A program made the position numbers and the translations under genes. Positions 25,730 through 34,741 of a DNA stretch of 64,000 nt are shown here, piece after piece. The DNA comes from CBDBCU01 sp965243185 (GTDB taxonomy: Bacteria > Chloroflexota > Dehalococcoidia > Lucifugimonadales > UBA3495). Numbering within the stretch: the stretch's first letter is position 1; the number at the start of each line of letters is the position of its first letter. The notes below the pieces were generated by a model. It was not told the origin of the DNA. It ran no database searches and saw only the letters and a program-made list of their open reading frames with translations. The stretch spans positions 124,001 through 188,000 of the forward strand of contig OZ251531.1 of the NCBI GenBank assembly GCA_965243185.1. The letters are read 5' to 3'.

Positions 25730-26264
25730 CTACCACCGGGGGGATGCGTTGGTAGTGTCCACTTCGGCGGCTTTGCGGGACTGGCATCCGGTATCCCAGC
25801 GGCGGGAGTGGGATGTGGATTTGACCGACTGTATGGATCGGGCCCCGGCGGTAGGCTTGGGGCTGTCTTTGGCGCAGCCGGGGCGCAAGGTGCTGGTGCT
25901 GGACTGCGACGCTACCCTCCGCACGGACTTGGGGGCATTGGCGACCATCGGCGAGGCGCAGCCGGAAAACCTGGTGCATTTTGTCTTTGAGGATGTGGCT
26001 TATTCCTCGACCGATGGGATACCGGTTAAGGGACTGGACAATGTGAACTTTCCGGAGATGGCCCGGGGCGCCGGCTACCGCCGCGTTTATCGCTTTGACC
26101 GATTAGAGGAATTGTTGATTGGGCTGGAGGAGGTGATGGCCGCCGCCGGGCCGGCGTTGGTAGTGGTGCCGGTAGTACGGGAGGAGGAGTTGTCGCCTTT
26201 CCCGGAGCGGCGGATGGCCGAGGGTTGGGCCGCAGTGCGGGAGACGCTGCTGGGGGGAGAATAA
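25695..26264 (+). CDS. Divergent thiamine-diphosphate PP-domain paralogue lacking the GDG motif
   Basis: 189 residues from ATG 25695. It aligns along its length with the 24732 subunit (GLGLSLAQPGRKVLVLDCDATLRTDLGALATIGEAQPENLVHFVFED against GLGLALAQPDRKVFVLDGDGSLLMNLGAM...). GDG has become CDA and the NN pair ED, so Mg-TPP binding in the standard way is doubtful. It could pair with a missing partner, act as a regulatory subunit, or be decaying. It is also shorter at the N-terminus. Confidence 0.7.
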   Translation: MIPAAEAAKAINYHRGDALVVSTSAALRDWHPVSQRREWDVDLTDCMDRAPAVGLGLSLAQPGRKVLVLDCDATLRTDLGALATIGEAQPENLVHFVFEDVAYSSTDGIPVKGLDNVNFPEMARGAGYRRVYRFDRLEELLIGLEEVMAAAGPALVVVPVVREEELSPFPERRMAEGWAAVRETLLGGE

Positions 26265-26280
26265 AGGGCAGGGACGCGAG

Positions 26281-27666
26281 CTAAAACTCCACATTCCGCG
26301 GCGTTCGCGGAAAAGCGATTACATCCCGGATATTCTGCATCCCGGTAACGAACTGCACCGTCCGCTCAAAACCCAAGCCAAAGCCGGCGTGAGGGACGGT
26401 GCCATAGCGGCGCAAATCCAGATACCACCAGTAGTTGGCCTCGTCCAGCCCGCTCTGCGCCATCCGCTCCCGCAGCACGCCCTCCCGTTCCTCCCGTTGG
26501 CTGCCGCCGATGATTTCCCCCAAGTGCGGCGTCAGCACATCCATTGCCCGCACCGTTTGATCATCATCGTTCAGGCGCATATAGAACGCCTTGATGTCCT
26601 TGGGATAGTCGGTAACTATCACCGGGCGGCCTATGCCCTTTTCAGTCAGGTAACGCTCGTGTTCCGACTGCAAGTCTAATCCCCACTGGACGGGAAATTC
26701 AAAGGTTTCCCCGGAGCTTTGCAACAACTGCACCGCTTCAGTGTAAGTCAGCCGCTCAAAGCTGGCGTTGACAATACCCTCCAAAGTGGCAATGGTCGCC
26801 TTGTCGTACCACTGGTTGAAAAATGCCAAATCCTCGGCGCAGTTTTCCAAGGCATAGCGGAAAATGGATTTAAGAAAATCCTCAGCCAGTTCCGCCAGCC
26901 CGTCCAGGTCGCAAAAGGCTACTTCCGGCTCCACCATCCAGAATTCGGCCAAGTGGCGGGAAGTGTTGGAGTTTTCGGCGCGGAAAGTGGGGCCAAAGGT
27001 ATAAACATCCGACAGGGCCAAGGCAAAGATTTCCGCTTCCAACTGACCGCTGACCGTCAGATAAGTGGGCTGCCCAAAGAAATCGGCGGCCGTATCCACC
27101 GCGCCCTCCCGCCGCGGCGGGTTTTCCAGGTCCAGCGTAGTAACCCGGAACATCGACCCGGCGCCCTCGGCATCACTGGCGGTTATCATCGGCGTCTGGA
27201 TATACTGAAAGCCCCGCTCCTGAAAGAACCGGTGAATGGCATAAGCCATACCGCTCCGCACCCGGGCCATCGCGCCGAAAGTGTTGGTGCGCGGCCGCAA
27301 GTGGGCAATCTCCCGCAGAAACTCCAAGGTATGCCGCTTCTTTTGCAGGGGATATTCCTCCGGGTCGGCCGCCCCCAGCAACTGCACTTCCCGCGCCTTG
27401 ACCTCATACCGTTGCCCCCGGCCTAGGGACTCCGTCAGTTCACCAACTACGCTGACGCTGCAACCGGCGGTAAGGGACTCCACCAAAGGGTAATGCGGCG
27501 AGGACTGCTCCACGACAATTTGCAGGTCTTTCAGGGTCGAGCCGTCGCTGATTTGCACAAAGGAAACGGCGCCGGAGGAGCGGCGGGTCTTAACCCAGCC
27601 CTGCACCAACACCTCGCCCCCGGCCGCATCCCGGTTCAGAATATCCCTAACTCGGCTGCGCTGCAT
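26281..27666 (-). CDS. asnS: Asparaginyl-tRNA synthetase
   Basis: 461 residues from ATG 27666, GGAGGGACC upstream. N-terminal OB-fold (VLVQGWVKTRRSSGAVSFVQISDGS), class II core with motif 2 FRAENSNTSRHLAEFWMVEPE and motif 3 GFGLGFERTVQFVTGMQNIRDVIAFPRTP. Charges tRNA-Asn directly. The window also has gatA and gatC, so the organism may use the amidotransferase for Gln-tRNA. The following gap 27667-27950 shows no feature. Confidence 0.96.
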   Translation of the reverse strand: MQRSRVRDILNRDAAGGEVLVQGWVKTRRSSGAVSFVQISDGSTLKDLQIVVEQSSPHYPLVESLTAGCSVSVVGELTESLGRGQRYEVKAREVQLLGAADPEEYPLQKKRHTLEFLREIAHLRPRTNTFGAMARVRSGMAYAIHRFFQERGFQYIQTPMITASDAEGAGSMFRVTTLDLENPPRREGAVDTAADFFGQPTYLTVSGQLEAEIFALALSDVYTFGPTFRAENSNTSRHLAEFWMVEPEVAFCDLDGLAELAEDFLKSIFRYALENCAEDLAFFNQWYDKATIATLEGIVNASFERLTYTEAVQLLQSSGETFEFPVQWGLDLQSEHERYLTEKGIGRPVIVTDYPKDIKAFYMRLNDDDQTVRAMDVLTPHLGEIIGGSQREEREGVLRERMAQSGLDEANYWWYLDLRRYGTVPHAGFGLGFERTVQFVTGMQNIRDVIAFPRTPRNVEF

Positions 27667-27950
27667 TGTGGTCCCTCCTAACGCCAATGAACTGACCTGA
27701 TTTTAGCATTGGCGCAAGGCATCGGGAAAGGGCAGCGGTAACCAGGCACAGTTTCAGAAAATGTTGGCGATAAGTGGATTACAACAAAGCTGGAATGAAC
27801 CGTAGCGCCGGGCAAAGTCATCTTGGAAGCGCGGCAAGCAGAATGGTCAAGAATGGTCCAAAGTGTGCCGAGCGATGTGCGCCGGCGATGCAGTCAGTGT
27901 TTCTTGAAAGCCCACAGCGGCGGAAAGTTCAACGAACTTATACCGCTACT

Positions 27951-29414
27951 CTAAAGCCCAGGCTTGGCCTTGTGCCACTCGGTAGCCTGCTCATAGGCGT
28001 AGGCAATACCCAGCAACCTTTCCTCGGATAGGTGGGGGCCAATCAGCTGCATCCCCACCGGCAGGCCGTCGGCAAAGCCGCAAGGCACTGACAAAGCCGG
28101 CAACCCGGCTATGTTTATCGGCAAGGTGCAAACATCAATCAGGTACATCTGCACCGGGTCTGCCATCTTTTCCCCCAAGGGAAAGGCCGCCACCGGAGAA
28201 GTGGGCGTTACCAAGGCGTCCACCCGCTCAAAAACTCGGGCAAAATCCTGGCGGATTAGCGTCCGCGCCTGCTGCGCCTTGAGGTAATAAGCATCGTAGT
28301 AGCCGGCCGACAGGGCGTAAGTCCCCAGCATTATCCGCCGTTTCACCTCCGGGCCAAAGCCGTGCTGCCGCGTGCTTTCCATAGCTTGCCACATATCCGC
28401 CGTATCCTGATAGGAATAGCCGAACTTCACCCCATCGAAGCGGGCCAAATTAGCCGAACATTCCGACGGGGCAATGATGTAGTAGCAGGCAAGAGCGTGT
28501 TCAGTAGTCGGCAAGGAAACCGGCTCGACAGACGCGCCCAACCCTTCCAGTTCCGTAATGGCTTGCCGCACCGCCGCTTGGACGCCCGGCTCCATTCCCG
28601 CTACAAAGTATTCGTCGGGGATACCCAACCGCAAATTATCCAGCCGGCCGGTCAGCCCGGTGGTAAAGTCAGCAGCTACCACTGGCAAAGAAGTAGAATC
28701 CCTAGAGTCATAACCAGCAATGGCGTTAAGAATCAGGGCGCAGTCGGTAACATCCTTGCCCACCGGCCCGATTTGGTCCAACGAGGAGGCAAAGGCAATC
28801 AGCCCGTAACGGCTGACCCGTCCGTAGGTGGGTTTCAACCCCACTACGCCGCACAGGGACGCCGGCTGCCGAATGCTGCCGCCGGTGTCCGACCCTAGGG
28901 CAAAGAGAGTTTCGCCAGCGGCTACAGCGGCCGCCGCGCCGCCGCTGCTGCCGCCCGGCACCCGCGTCAAGTCCCAAGGATTGCGGGTCGGGAAAAAGGC
29001 CGAGTTTTCGCAGGACGACCCCATAGCGAACTCGTCCATATTGCCCTTGCCCAACAGCACGGCGCCCTGCTCCCCCAACTTTTCCGCAACAGTGGCGTCA
29101 TACACCGGAACATAGTTTTCCAGCATCCGGGAGGCGCAGGTAGTACGGATGCCTTTGGTGCAAATCAGGTCTTTCAGCTGCATCGGGATGCCGGTCAGCG
29201 GTTGGGCTTCCCCGGACGCCAAAATGCGGTCAGCTCGTTCCGCTTGCTCCAGAGCAACATCCCCGGTAACGGTAATGAAAGCCTTAACCCGGCTTTCCAC
29301 CTGCTCGATGCGGGCCAAGCAGGAACGGGTTAGTTCCACCGAACTGAAATCCCGCCGGACCAACCCGTCCCGGGCTTCGTGGATGGTCAGTCGCCACAGT
29401 TCATCCCGGTTCAA
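27951..29414 (-). CDS. gatA: Aspartyl/glutamyl-tRNA amidotransferase subunit A
   Basis: 487 residues. Amidase-signature family with the full Ser-cisSer-Lys triad region: PMQLKDLICTKG (Lys), PGGSSGGAAAAVAAG and SDTGGSIRQPASLCGVVGLKPTYG. It releases ammonia from glutamine for Glu-tRNA-Gln amidation. gatC precedes it by 3 nt; gatB is not in the window. Confidence 0.96.
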   Translation of the reverse strand: MNRDELWRLTIHEARDGLVRRDFSSVELTRSCLARIEQVESRVKAFITVTGDVALEQAERADRILASGEAQPLTGIPMQLKDLICTKGIRTTCASRMLENYVPVYDATVAEKLGEQGAVLLGKGNMDEFAMGSSCENSAFFPTRNPWDLTRVPGGSSGGAAAAVAAGETLFALGSDTGGSIRQPASLCGVVGLKPTYGRVSRYGLIAFASSLDQIGPVGKDVTDCALILNAIAGYDSRDSTSLPVVAADFTTGLTGRLDNLRLGIPDEYFVAGMEPGVQAAVRQAITELEGLGASVEPVSLPTTEHALACYYIIAPSECSANLARFDGVKFGYSYQDTADMWQAMESTRQHGFGPEVKRRIMLGTYALSAGYYDAYYLKAQQARTLIRQDFARVFERVDALVTPTSPVAAFPLGEKMADPVQMYLIDVCTLPINIAGLPALSVPCGFADGLPVGMQLIGPHLSEERLLGIAYAYEQATEWHKAKPGL

Positions 29415-29417
29415 GAG

Positions 29418-29708
29418 TTACTCCTCCAGCACCGCTTTAACCCGGAAAAAGTCGCCTTCCCGCCGGGGGGCGTTCCGCAGGGTATCCCCCGGATTAAGCG
29501 GCGATTGGGGAATATCCTCCCGCAGCACCGTATCCAACTCTACGGCGTGGCCGGTGGGGACAATGGCGCTGGTATCCAACTGCTTCAGCACTTCAAACTG
29601 AGCCAAGATGTTGGAAAGCTGTTCCCCAAAGGTCTCCAGTTCCGAGTCGGTCAAGCCGATGCGGGACAAGGCGGCAATGTGTTCAACTTCGGCGCGTTCC
29701 AATGCCAT
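29418..29708 (-). CDS. gatC: Aspartyl/glutamyl-tRNA amidotransferase subunit C
   Basis: 96 residues from ATG 29708 (a TTG at 29720 is also possible). MALERAEVEHIAALSRIGLTDSE and the C-terminal LRNAPRREGDFFRVKAVLEE are the family ends. It wraps around GatA-GatB and stabilises the complex. Operon with gatA. Confidence 0.95.
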   Translation of the reverse strand: MALERAEVEHIAALSRIGLTDSELETFGEQLSNILAQFEVLKQLDTSAIVPTGHAVELDTVLREDIPQSPLNPGDTLRNAPRREGDFFRVKAVLEE

Positions 29709-29738
29709 TAACTTCACCAATCCCGGGAAAATCCGGGG

Positions 29739-30587
29739 CTAGTTCATTTCCGAGCCGCCGGATACGCTGATGGACAAGCCGGTCATATAGTCTGACTCGG
29801 CAGAGGAAAGAAAGGCGGCCAGCCGGGCAATGTCATCCCCTTGGGCGATGCGGCCCATCGGCACCCGAGAGGAGCGTTCCCGCACCATCAAAGCCCGGTG
29901 TTCCTCAGCCGACTGACCTTCGGCCGCCAGTGCCGCCGCAATGAAATCCACCCGCTCCGTATCCACCAGACCGGGGCAGATGGCGTTGACATTAACCCGG
30001 TGCGGGGCCATTTCCTGAGCCAGGGCTTGGGTAAAACCCACCAAGGCAAACTTGGACGCGCAATAGGCGGCGTAGCGGGCAATGCCCCGCTTGCCGGCCC
30101 CGGAGGAAATGATGATGATTTTACCGCCCTGATTGCGGGCTACCAGGTGCCGCGCCACTGCCCGCGAACACAAATAAGTTCCCCGGACATTGACCCGCAT
30201 CACTTCGTCAAAGGCATCCTCCTCCAGTTCCACCACCGGCACCCGGTCGCGGCCGGGGCGGGAACCGGCGTTATTGACCAGAATATCAATCTGCCCAAAC
30301 CGCTCTAGTACCTGCCCGACCATTTCCGCCACTTGCCCGCTGTCGGCCGCATCGGAAAAGAGACCCAACGCCTGCCGCCCTTCAGCCTCGATTTCCTTGA
30401 CTACGCTGGGCAGTCCCTCCCAACCCTCGGCCCGGTCCGAGACGCGGATCGCGTCCCGGGACTGGGGAATGTCGGTAACTACTACATCCGCCCCTTCCCG
30501 GGCCAGCCGGGTCGCGATAGCCCGGCCGATGCCGTGCCGCCCGCCGGCTCCGGTAACGATTGCCACTTTCCCGCTCAGGTCGTACAT
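29739..30587 (-). CDS. Short-chain dehydrogenase/reductase
   Basis: 282 residues from ATG 30587. TGAGGRHGIGRAIA cofactor motif, NNAG, catalytic Ser in IIISSGAG, and YAAYCASK with Tyr and Lys. The C-terminal GLSISVSGGSEMN is normal for classical SDRs. The substrate cannot be inferred. It sits between gatC and a metal ABC ATPase, all on the minus strand with short gaps. Confidence 0.93.
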   Translation of the reverse strand: MYDLSGKVAIVTGAGGRHGIGRAIATRLAREGADVVVTDIPQSRDAIRVSDRAEGWEGLPSVVKEIEAEGRQALGLFSDAADSGQVAEMVGQVLERFGQIDILVNNAGSRPGRDRVPVVELEEDAFDEVMRVNVRGTYLCSRAVARHLVARNQGGKIIIISSGAGKRGIARYAAYCASKFALVGFTQALAQEMAPHRVNVNAICPGLVDTERVDFIAAALAAEGQSAEEHRALMVRERSSRVPMGRIAQGDDIARLAAFLSSAESDYMTGLSISVSGGSEMN

Positions 30588-30615
30588 CCTGACACCAATC
30601 CTTGCCGTGTATGTG

Positions 30616-31404
30616 CTACGCGTCCCCGTGGCTGTGGTGCTGGTAGGCGTAGGCATGGCCGTCGGTATGCACCAGCAGCAGATGCGCACCAAAGGTTTCG
30701 TTCAGCACATCCTCGGTCAAAATTTCCTCCGGGTCGCCAAAGGCCACCATTTGGCAGTGCAGGCACAGGCATTTGCCGGCGCAAGAGGAAACGCAGGATA
30801 AATCGTGGGTGCTGAAAACTATTGCCGTCCCTTCCTCTTGCAAGTTGCTGAAAATGTCCAGCAACTGGTGCTGTGCGGTCGCGTCCAAGCCGGCCATCGG
30901 TTCATCCAGCAGCAACAGGGCAGGATTGCCGGCCAAAGCCCGGGCCAGCAGCGCCCGCCGCCGCTGCCCGCCGGAAAGTTCGCCGATAAGGGCGTTTTTC
31001 CGGTCATACATCTTGACCCGCTCCAAAGCGGCAGCCGCCTGCTCCTTATCCTCCTTAGTCGGGCGGCGGAACAGCCCCCGGCCGGCGTAGCGGCCCATCA
31101 AAGTCACATCTCCCACCGTCGCCGGAAAATCCCAATCCACCTGCTCCTGCTGCGGCACATAGCCCACCCGCTTTCGGGCGGTCAGAGCCGGCTGCCCCAA
31201 GATGGAAACCGCTCCGGTCAACGGCTTAATCAAGCCCAAGATGGCTTTCAGCAGGGTAGATTTGCCCGCCCCGTTGGGGCCGATAATGCCCACCACATCT
31301 CCCCGGTCGGCGGTGAAAGTAACACCTTGCAAAGCCAAACGCCCGCCGTAACCGGCACTGAGGCCGGTTACTTCCAGCACGGCGGTGGCATCAACCTGCG
31401 CCAT
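30616..31404 (-). CDS. Zinc/manganese-type ABC transporter ATP-binding protein with a His-rich tail
   Basis: 262 residues. Walker A GPNGAGKST, signature LSGGQRRRALLARALA, Walker B LLLLDEPMAGLD. The Q-loop phrase RVGYVPQQEQVDWDFPATVGDVTLMGRY is specific to the ZnuC/MntB/SitB group. The extension SCAGKCLCLHC and the tail HLLLVHTDGHAYAYQHHSHGD offer Cys and His for metal binding. No permease or binding-protein gene is next to it, so partners must be elsewhere. Confidence 0.88.
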   Translation of the reverse strand: MAQVDATAVLEVTGLSAGYGGRLALQGVTFTADRGDVVGIIGPNGAGKSTLLKAILGLIKPLTGAVSILGQPALTARKRVGYVPQQEQVDWDFPATVGDVTLMGRYAGRGLFRRPTKEDKEQAAAALERVKMYDRKNALIGELSGGQRRRALLARALAGNPALLLLDEPMAGLDATAQHQLLDIFSNLQEEGTAIVFSTHDLSCVSSCAGKCLCLHCQMVAFGDPEEILTEDVLNETFGAHLLLVHTDGHAYAYQHHSHGDA

Positions 31405-31444
31405 AATAAAACAATCCTCTCAACGGAATTTAGGGATGAGCCGG

Positions 31445-31885
31445 CTATTCGGTTTTGCCCGGCAAGGCCAGTAATGCCGTGCCGCCTACATAGCGTTCCC
31501 CGGCCGGCCCGGTCATCATCAGGTCGCACTCCACCAAGTTCTCCCCATTTTCCTGCCGGGTATCGGTAACCGTGGCCGAAATCAGCAGCGGCTGGTTGTG
31601 CGGCACCGGTTGGCGGAACACCAAATCCAAGTCTTTCAGAGCCTCCGGGCCAGCCCAATCGGTCAAAGCCTGGCTCATAATCGCCATACTCATCACGCCG
31701 GGGACAATCGGCCCGGACAGGCCGGAGGCTTCGGCGGTAGCCTGGTCCGTAAAGCGGTTCGGCGTCGCGTTGCCCCAAAGCCGGCAAAAGTCCGCTACCC
31801 CTTCATCGGTAGCCACCAATTCCCGCGGGCCGATTTCGCTGCCCAACTCCACATCCTCAAACCAGGGGACGGTTCCAATGGTCAT
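31445..31885 (-). CDS. MaoC-like hydratase/dehydratase subunit
   Basis: 146 residues with the hot-dog fold signature: WFEDVELGSEIGPRELVATDEGVADFCRLWGNATPNRF, then PGVMSMAIMSQALTDWAG. Acts on 2-enoyl-CoA type substrates, usually as a pair with a second hot-dog subunit, here the gene 9 nt upstream (31895). Confidence 0.85.
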   Translation of the reverse strand: MTIGTVPWFEDVELGSEIGPRELVATDEGVADFCRLWGNATPNRFTDQATAEASGLSGPIVPGVMSMAIMSQALTDWAGPEALKDLDLVFRQPVPHNQPLLISATVTDTRQENGENLVECDLMMTGPAGERYVGGTALLALPGKTE

Positions 31886-31894
31886 CGCTTCAGT

Positions 31895-32344
31895 TCACTC
31901 CCGGGAAGCGTAGGATTCCTGCACATCGGCGACTACCGCGCCATCCTGATTGCGAAAGGTAGTTTCCCAAACCGTAAAAACCATTGTACCGCTGCGCCCG
32001 GTCTTGGGATAAACCTCTTTCAGATGGGAGGATGCGGTTAAGCAATCCCCGGCCACGATGGGGGCGCGAGACTGTACCCGCTGGCCGGCGTGGAAACGGG
32101 CGCGGCCGAACTGCAACTCAATGTCCGGCAACTCCACATTACGCACCAGCAGGGTGCAAAAAGTGGGCGGCGCCAGAATATCGGCATAGCCGGCGGCTTG
32201 GGCCGCTACCCGGTCGGTAAAGACCGGGTTGGTTTCGCCGATACTGCGGTTGAAAGTCTGAATCAGTTCCGGAGTAATGGCAAAGGGGCCGGCCTGATGC
32301 TCCACCCCGTACAAATCACGATTATATTCCAGTTCCAAGGTCAT
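31895..32344 (-). CDS. MaoC N-terminal-type dehydratase subunit (FAS1-like)
   Basis: 149 residues. GPFAITPELIQTFNRSIGETNPVFTD and ILAPPTFCTLLV are typical of the N-terminal half of two-domain (R)-hydratases (HadA/HadC type). With the 31445 product it would make a heterodimeric enoyl-CoA hydratase. Stop and next start are 9 nt apart. Confidence 0.82.
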   Translation of the reverse strand: MTLELEYNRDLYGVEHQAGPFAITPELIQTFNRSIGETNPVFTDRVAAQAAGYADILAPPTFCTLLVRNVELPDIELQFGRARFHAGQRVQSRAPIVAGDCLTASSHLKEVYPKTGRSGTMVFTVWETTFRNQDGAVVADVQESYASRE

Positions 32345-32350
32345 CAGCCC

Positions 32351-33001
32351 TTATTCCCCTTTAGTGTCCTCCAGCCAGACCGGGGCAAAGCTGCCGGTCA
32401 GCAGGGCATCCACCAACTCCCGATCGTTATGTATCGTTGTCGGAAAGGAAGTAAGGCAAGCCCCGATGTGGCTGGCCAGATGGGCGTCGCTGCCGCCGGT
32501 GCCGGCGTAGCCCTGTTCCCGGCACAAGGCGTCGGCTCGTTCATTCTCTCCGGCCCGGCTGCCCCCGTTCAACCGCTCGGCAATCTGCACATCGGCAAAG
32601 GTTTCGCCCTGCTCCATATAGTCCACCAAGCCGATGCCAAAACGTCCGGGATGGGCGGGAAAAGCAATGGCATTGTGCTGCCGGGCTGCCCGCACCAACT
32701 CCCGGGCGTCCATCCTCACATCCGCCAAGTTGACCTCTTTAGCCAGCGCGGCGGTAACGCCATACACCAAGAAGTGGCCGTAGCGGGTATCCAGTTCCGA
32801 CCCTTTAAGAATCAGTACGCCGTACTCCGCCGCCAGTTGGGAATAGTCCTTGTCGAAGTCAAACTTGCGGTGTTCGGTCAGGACAATACCGTCCACCGTG
32901 TAGCCCCGTTTCCGCAAAACCTGAATCCACTTGACATACTGCTCAACCGTAGCCCGGGAGTCATCAGAGGAAACGGAGTGGCTGTGCAGGTCGAGGTACA
33001 T
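32351..33001 (-). CDS. PHP-domain phosphoesterase
   Basis: 216 residues if started at ATG 33001, which gives MYLDLHSHS; starts at 33016 or TTG 33037 are open too and none has a strong ribosome site. Metal-binding motifs: DLHSHS, TEHRKFDF, FPAHPG and GGSDAH near the C-terminus. PHP proteins hydrolyse phosphoesters such as nucleoside 3',5'-bisphosphates; the true substrate is unknown. Confidence 0.85.
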   Translation of the reverse strand: MYLDLHSHSVSSDDSRATVEQYVKWIQVLRKRGYTVDGIVLTEHRKFDFDKDYSQLAAEYGVLILKGSELDTRYGHFLVYGVTAALAKEVNLADVRMDARELVRAARQHNAIAFPAHPGRFGIGLVDYMEQGETFADVQIAERLNGGSRAGENERADALCREQGYAGTGGSDAHLASHIGACLTSFPTTIHNDRELVDALLTGSFAPVWLEDTKGE

Positions 33002-33072
33002 GGAACGGGCAATCATCCTTTCGGGCAATCCCGGCAACCGGGAAAATCAGGCCGGAAACTTTGCCGCCTATA

Positions 33073-33139
33073 ATACCCGCTGCCGGCGGAATAGGCAACC
33101 GGGTCAGCCGCGCATTGCTTTTAAGAACTCATCCCCGCC
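33073..33139. repeat. 67-bp direct repeat, left copy (partial aldolase 3' end)
   Basis: 65 of 67 bases match 33888-33954. On the minus strand it codes for GDEFLKAMRG and stop, the end of the 33919 aldolase, plus about 31 bp downstream. The two copies bracket the small membrane protein and HNH genes. Confidence 0.92.
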
Positions 33140-33323
33140 ACTTCTTAATCCAATTATTAACGGCGACGCCAAACAAGACAATCACCACCAACCCAGCCAG
33201 AACCGCTATAGCCGGGTTCTGCTGCAAAAAGGTCAATACCTGGCTCAAGACGTACAACACCAAGCCAAGAATCACCAGGGCAACAATGCCAACGATGACA
33301 ACCGACCACTCGCGCTCAGTCAT
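33129..33323 (-). CDS. Small membrane protein in the repeat-bounded cassette
   Basis: 64 residues, two hydrophobic helices (VVIVGIVALVILGLVLYVL and AVLAGLVVIVLFGVAV) and a basic end NNWIKKWRG. The last codons and the stop lie inside the 67-bp repeat, so the repeat supplies the end of this gene. Not recognised. Confidence 0.55.
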   Translation of the reverse strand: MTEREWSVVIVGIVALVILGLVLYVLSQVLTFLQQNPAIAVLAGLVVIVLFGVAVNNWIKKWRG

Positions 33324-33443
33324 TACAAACCTCCGAGAGTAACCTCTTGCGGCAGTTTATCAAAGGAAACCGGCGGCGACAATCAATCTGCCGCCCGGGT
33401 TCCGTCCGATATGCGGCGTACAGCAGTGAGACCGGCCTCTACT

Positions 33444-33839
33444 TTAGAAAGGCCAGTAAGTCTCCCGTTCTCGACGTGTCTTGGCTTGTTTCGCTTTCTT
33501 GGCAGCAGTCTGGCTCGCAACCGCCTCGAAATCCTTTTGAGGGATTACCTTTGCAGGCGGAGTTTGCGTCTGGGGGACGCCAATGGACTTGAACTTGGCG
33601 CGGAACTGCCGGTCGGTGGTCGCGCCCTTCCGAGTGTTGCAGGAACGGCAAAGCAGTTGCAAGTTCCTCTTGTTGTCAGAGCCGCCTTTGGCCACCGGGT
33701 TCTTGTGGTCGATGTCCATCAGGTCTATGCCGGGCTTGCGGCCACAGTACATACACTTCCCGCCTTGGGACTTGAAAAGTTCCGACTTCAGCGCGGAGCT
33801 GAAACTCTTGCGCCGACGCTCTGGTTCGTAAAACAACAT
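33444..33839 (-). CDS. HNH endonuclease
   Basis: 131 residues. Zinc CxxC (KCMYCGRKPG), HNH core DIDHKNPVAKGGSDNKRNLQLLCRSCN, then a lysine-rich tail. Lower GC than neighbours. It lies alone inside a 748-bp unique segment between 67-bp direct repeats of the adjacent aldolase end, which suggests it came in as a small mobile unit or homing-type insertion. Confidence 0.9.
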   Translation of the reverse strand: MLFYEPERRRKSFSSALKSELFKSQGGKCMYCGRKPGIDLMDIDHKNPVAKGGSDNKRNLQLLCRSCNTRKGATTDRQFRAKFKSIGVPQTQTPPAKVIPQKDFEAVASQTAAKKAKQAKTRRERETYWPF

Positions 33840-33887
33840 CTCATCCTCCTACGCTGCTCTCCACAATCTGCGGACATCACCCAGATG

Positions 33888-33954
33888 ATACCCGCTACCG
33901 GCGGAATAGGCAACCGGGTCAGCCGCGCATTGCCTTTAAGAACTCATCCCCGCC
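33888..33954. repeat. 67-bp direct repeat, right copy (true aldolase 3' end)
   Basis: Contains the last codons and stop of the 33919 aldolase gene. Matches 33073-33139 with two mismatches. Confidence 0.92.
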
Positions 33955-34692
33955 GCCGCGAATCATATCCTGAGCGCCTACCGACAGCAGTTGTACCCCT
34001 TGGCCGGCAAAGTGCTGAAAGCGCGGCAAGTTGTTCAGCGCCATTCCCGCCCCGGCTACGCCGATAAACTTGTCCTCGGCTTTAGTGCCGGCGATAACCC
34101 GGTCAATGGCGGCGTCCAGTTCCGCGGGAGTTGCCATGCCCATAGTTTGGGTCAAGTCACTGCTGCCTACCAGTAAAGCGTCAATGCCGGGAACGGCGGC
34201 GATTTCCCGCACATTTTCCACTGCTTCCGGCGTTTCAATCATCACGATAACCAAGGTTTCCCGGTTGGCGGCGGCGTAGTATTCCGGGGTGGGCAAGCCA
34301 GCCCCGAATCGGTTGGTACGCCCCCCGGTGGCGCTGCTGCGGTCCCCCTCGGGATAGTGGCGGGCCGCCCGGGCCACGCCCTCGGCTTCGGCTTTAGTGG
34401 AGATGTGCGGCACGATAAGCCCCTGCGCGCCCCGGTCCAGGAACCGCAGAATGGTCGAGGGGTAGGCATTGGGTATCCGCACGATGGGCGTCAAGTCGTA
34501 AAGCTCGGCGGCCCGCACCATATTCTCCGTTTCCGAGTCGTTGGAGGAGCCGTGTTCGCAGTCAATCCAGACCCAATCAAAGCCCATCACGCCGTACAGC
34601 TCGACCAAGCCGGGGGCGTAAAAGTTGATACTGGCGCCGAGGGTAACCGCACCGGCAGCCAGTTTTGCTTTTGTGCCGTTAGTTCGCACCAT
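33919..34692 (-). CDS. HpcH/HpaI-type aldolase (2,4-dihydroxyhept-2-ene-1,7-dioate aldolase family)
   Basis: 257 residues. GFDWVWIDCEHGSSNDSE, RIPNAYPSTILRFLDRGAQGLIVPHI, VMIETPEAVENVREI (metal-binding Glu) and GSSDLTQTMG are the family motifs. Cleaves or forms 4-hydroxy-2-oxo acids with a divalent metal. Its 3' end is duplicated at 33073. Confidence 0.92.
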   Translation of the reverse strand: MVRTNGTKAKLAAGAVTLGASINFYAPGLVELYGVMGFDWVWIDCEHGSSNDSETENMVRAAELYDLTPIVRIPNAYPSTILRFLDRGAQGLIVPHISTKAEAEGVARAARHYPEGDRSSATGGRTNRFGAGLPTPEYYAAANRETLVIVMIETPEAVENVREIAAVPGIDALLVGSSDLTQTMGMATPAELDAAIDRVIAGTKAEDKFIGVAGAGMALNNLPRFQHFAGQGVQLLSVGAQDMIRGGGDEFLKAMRG

Positions 34693-34741
34693 TGTTTTCC
34701 TATCTCCAAACAGTGGTTAAGGAATGGATTAAGCCGGGAAA

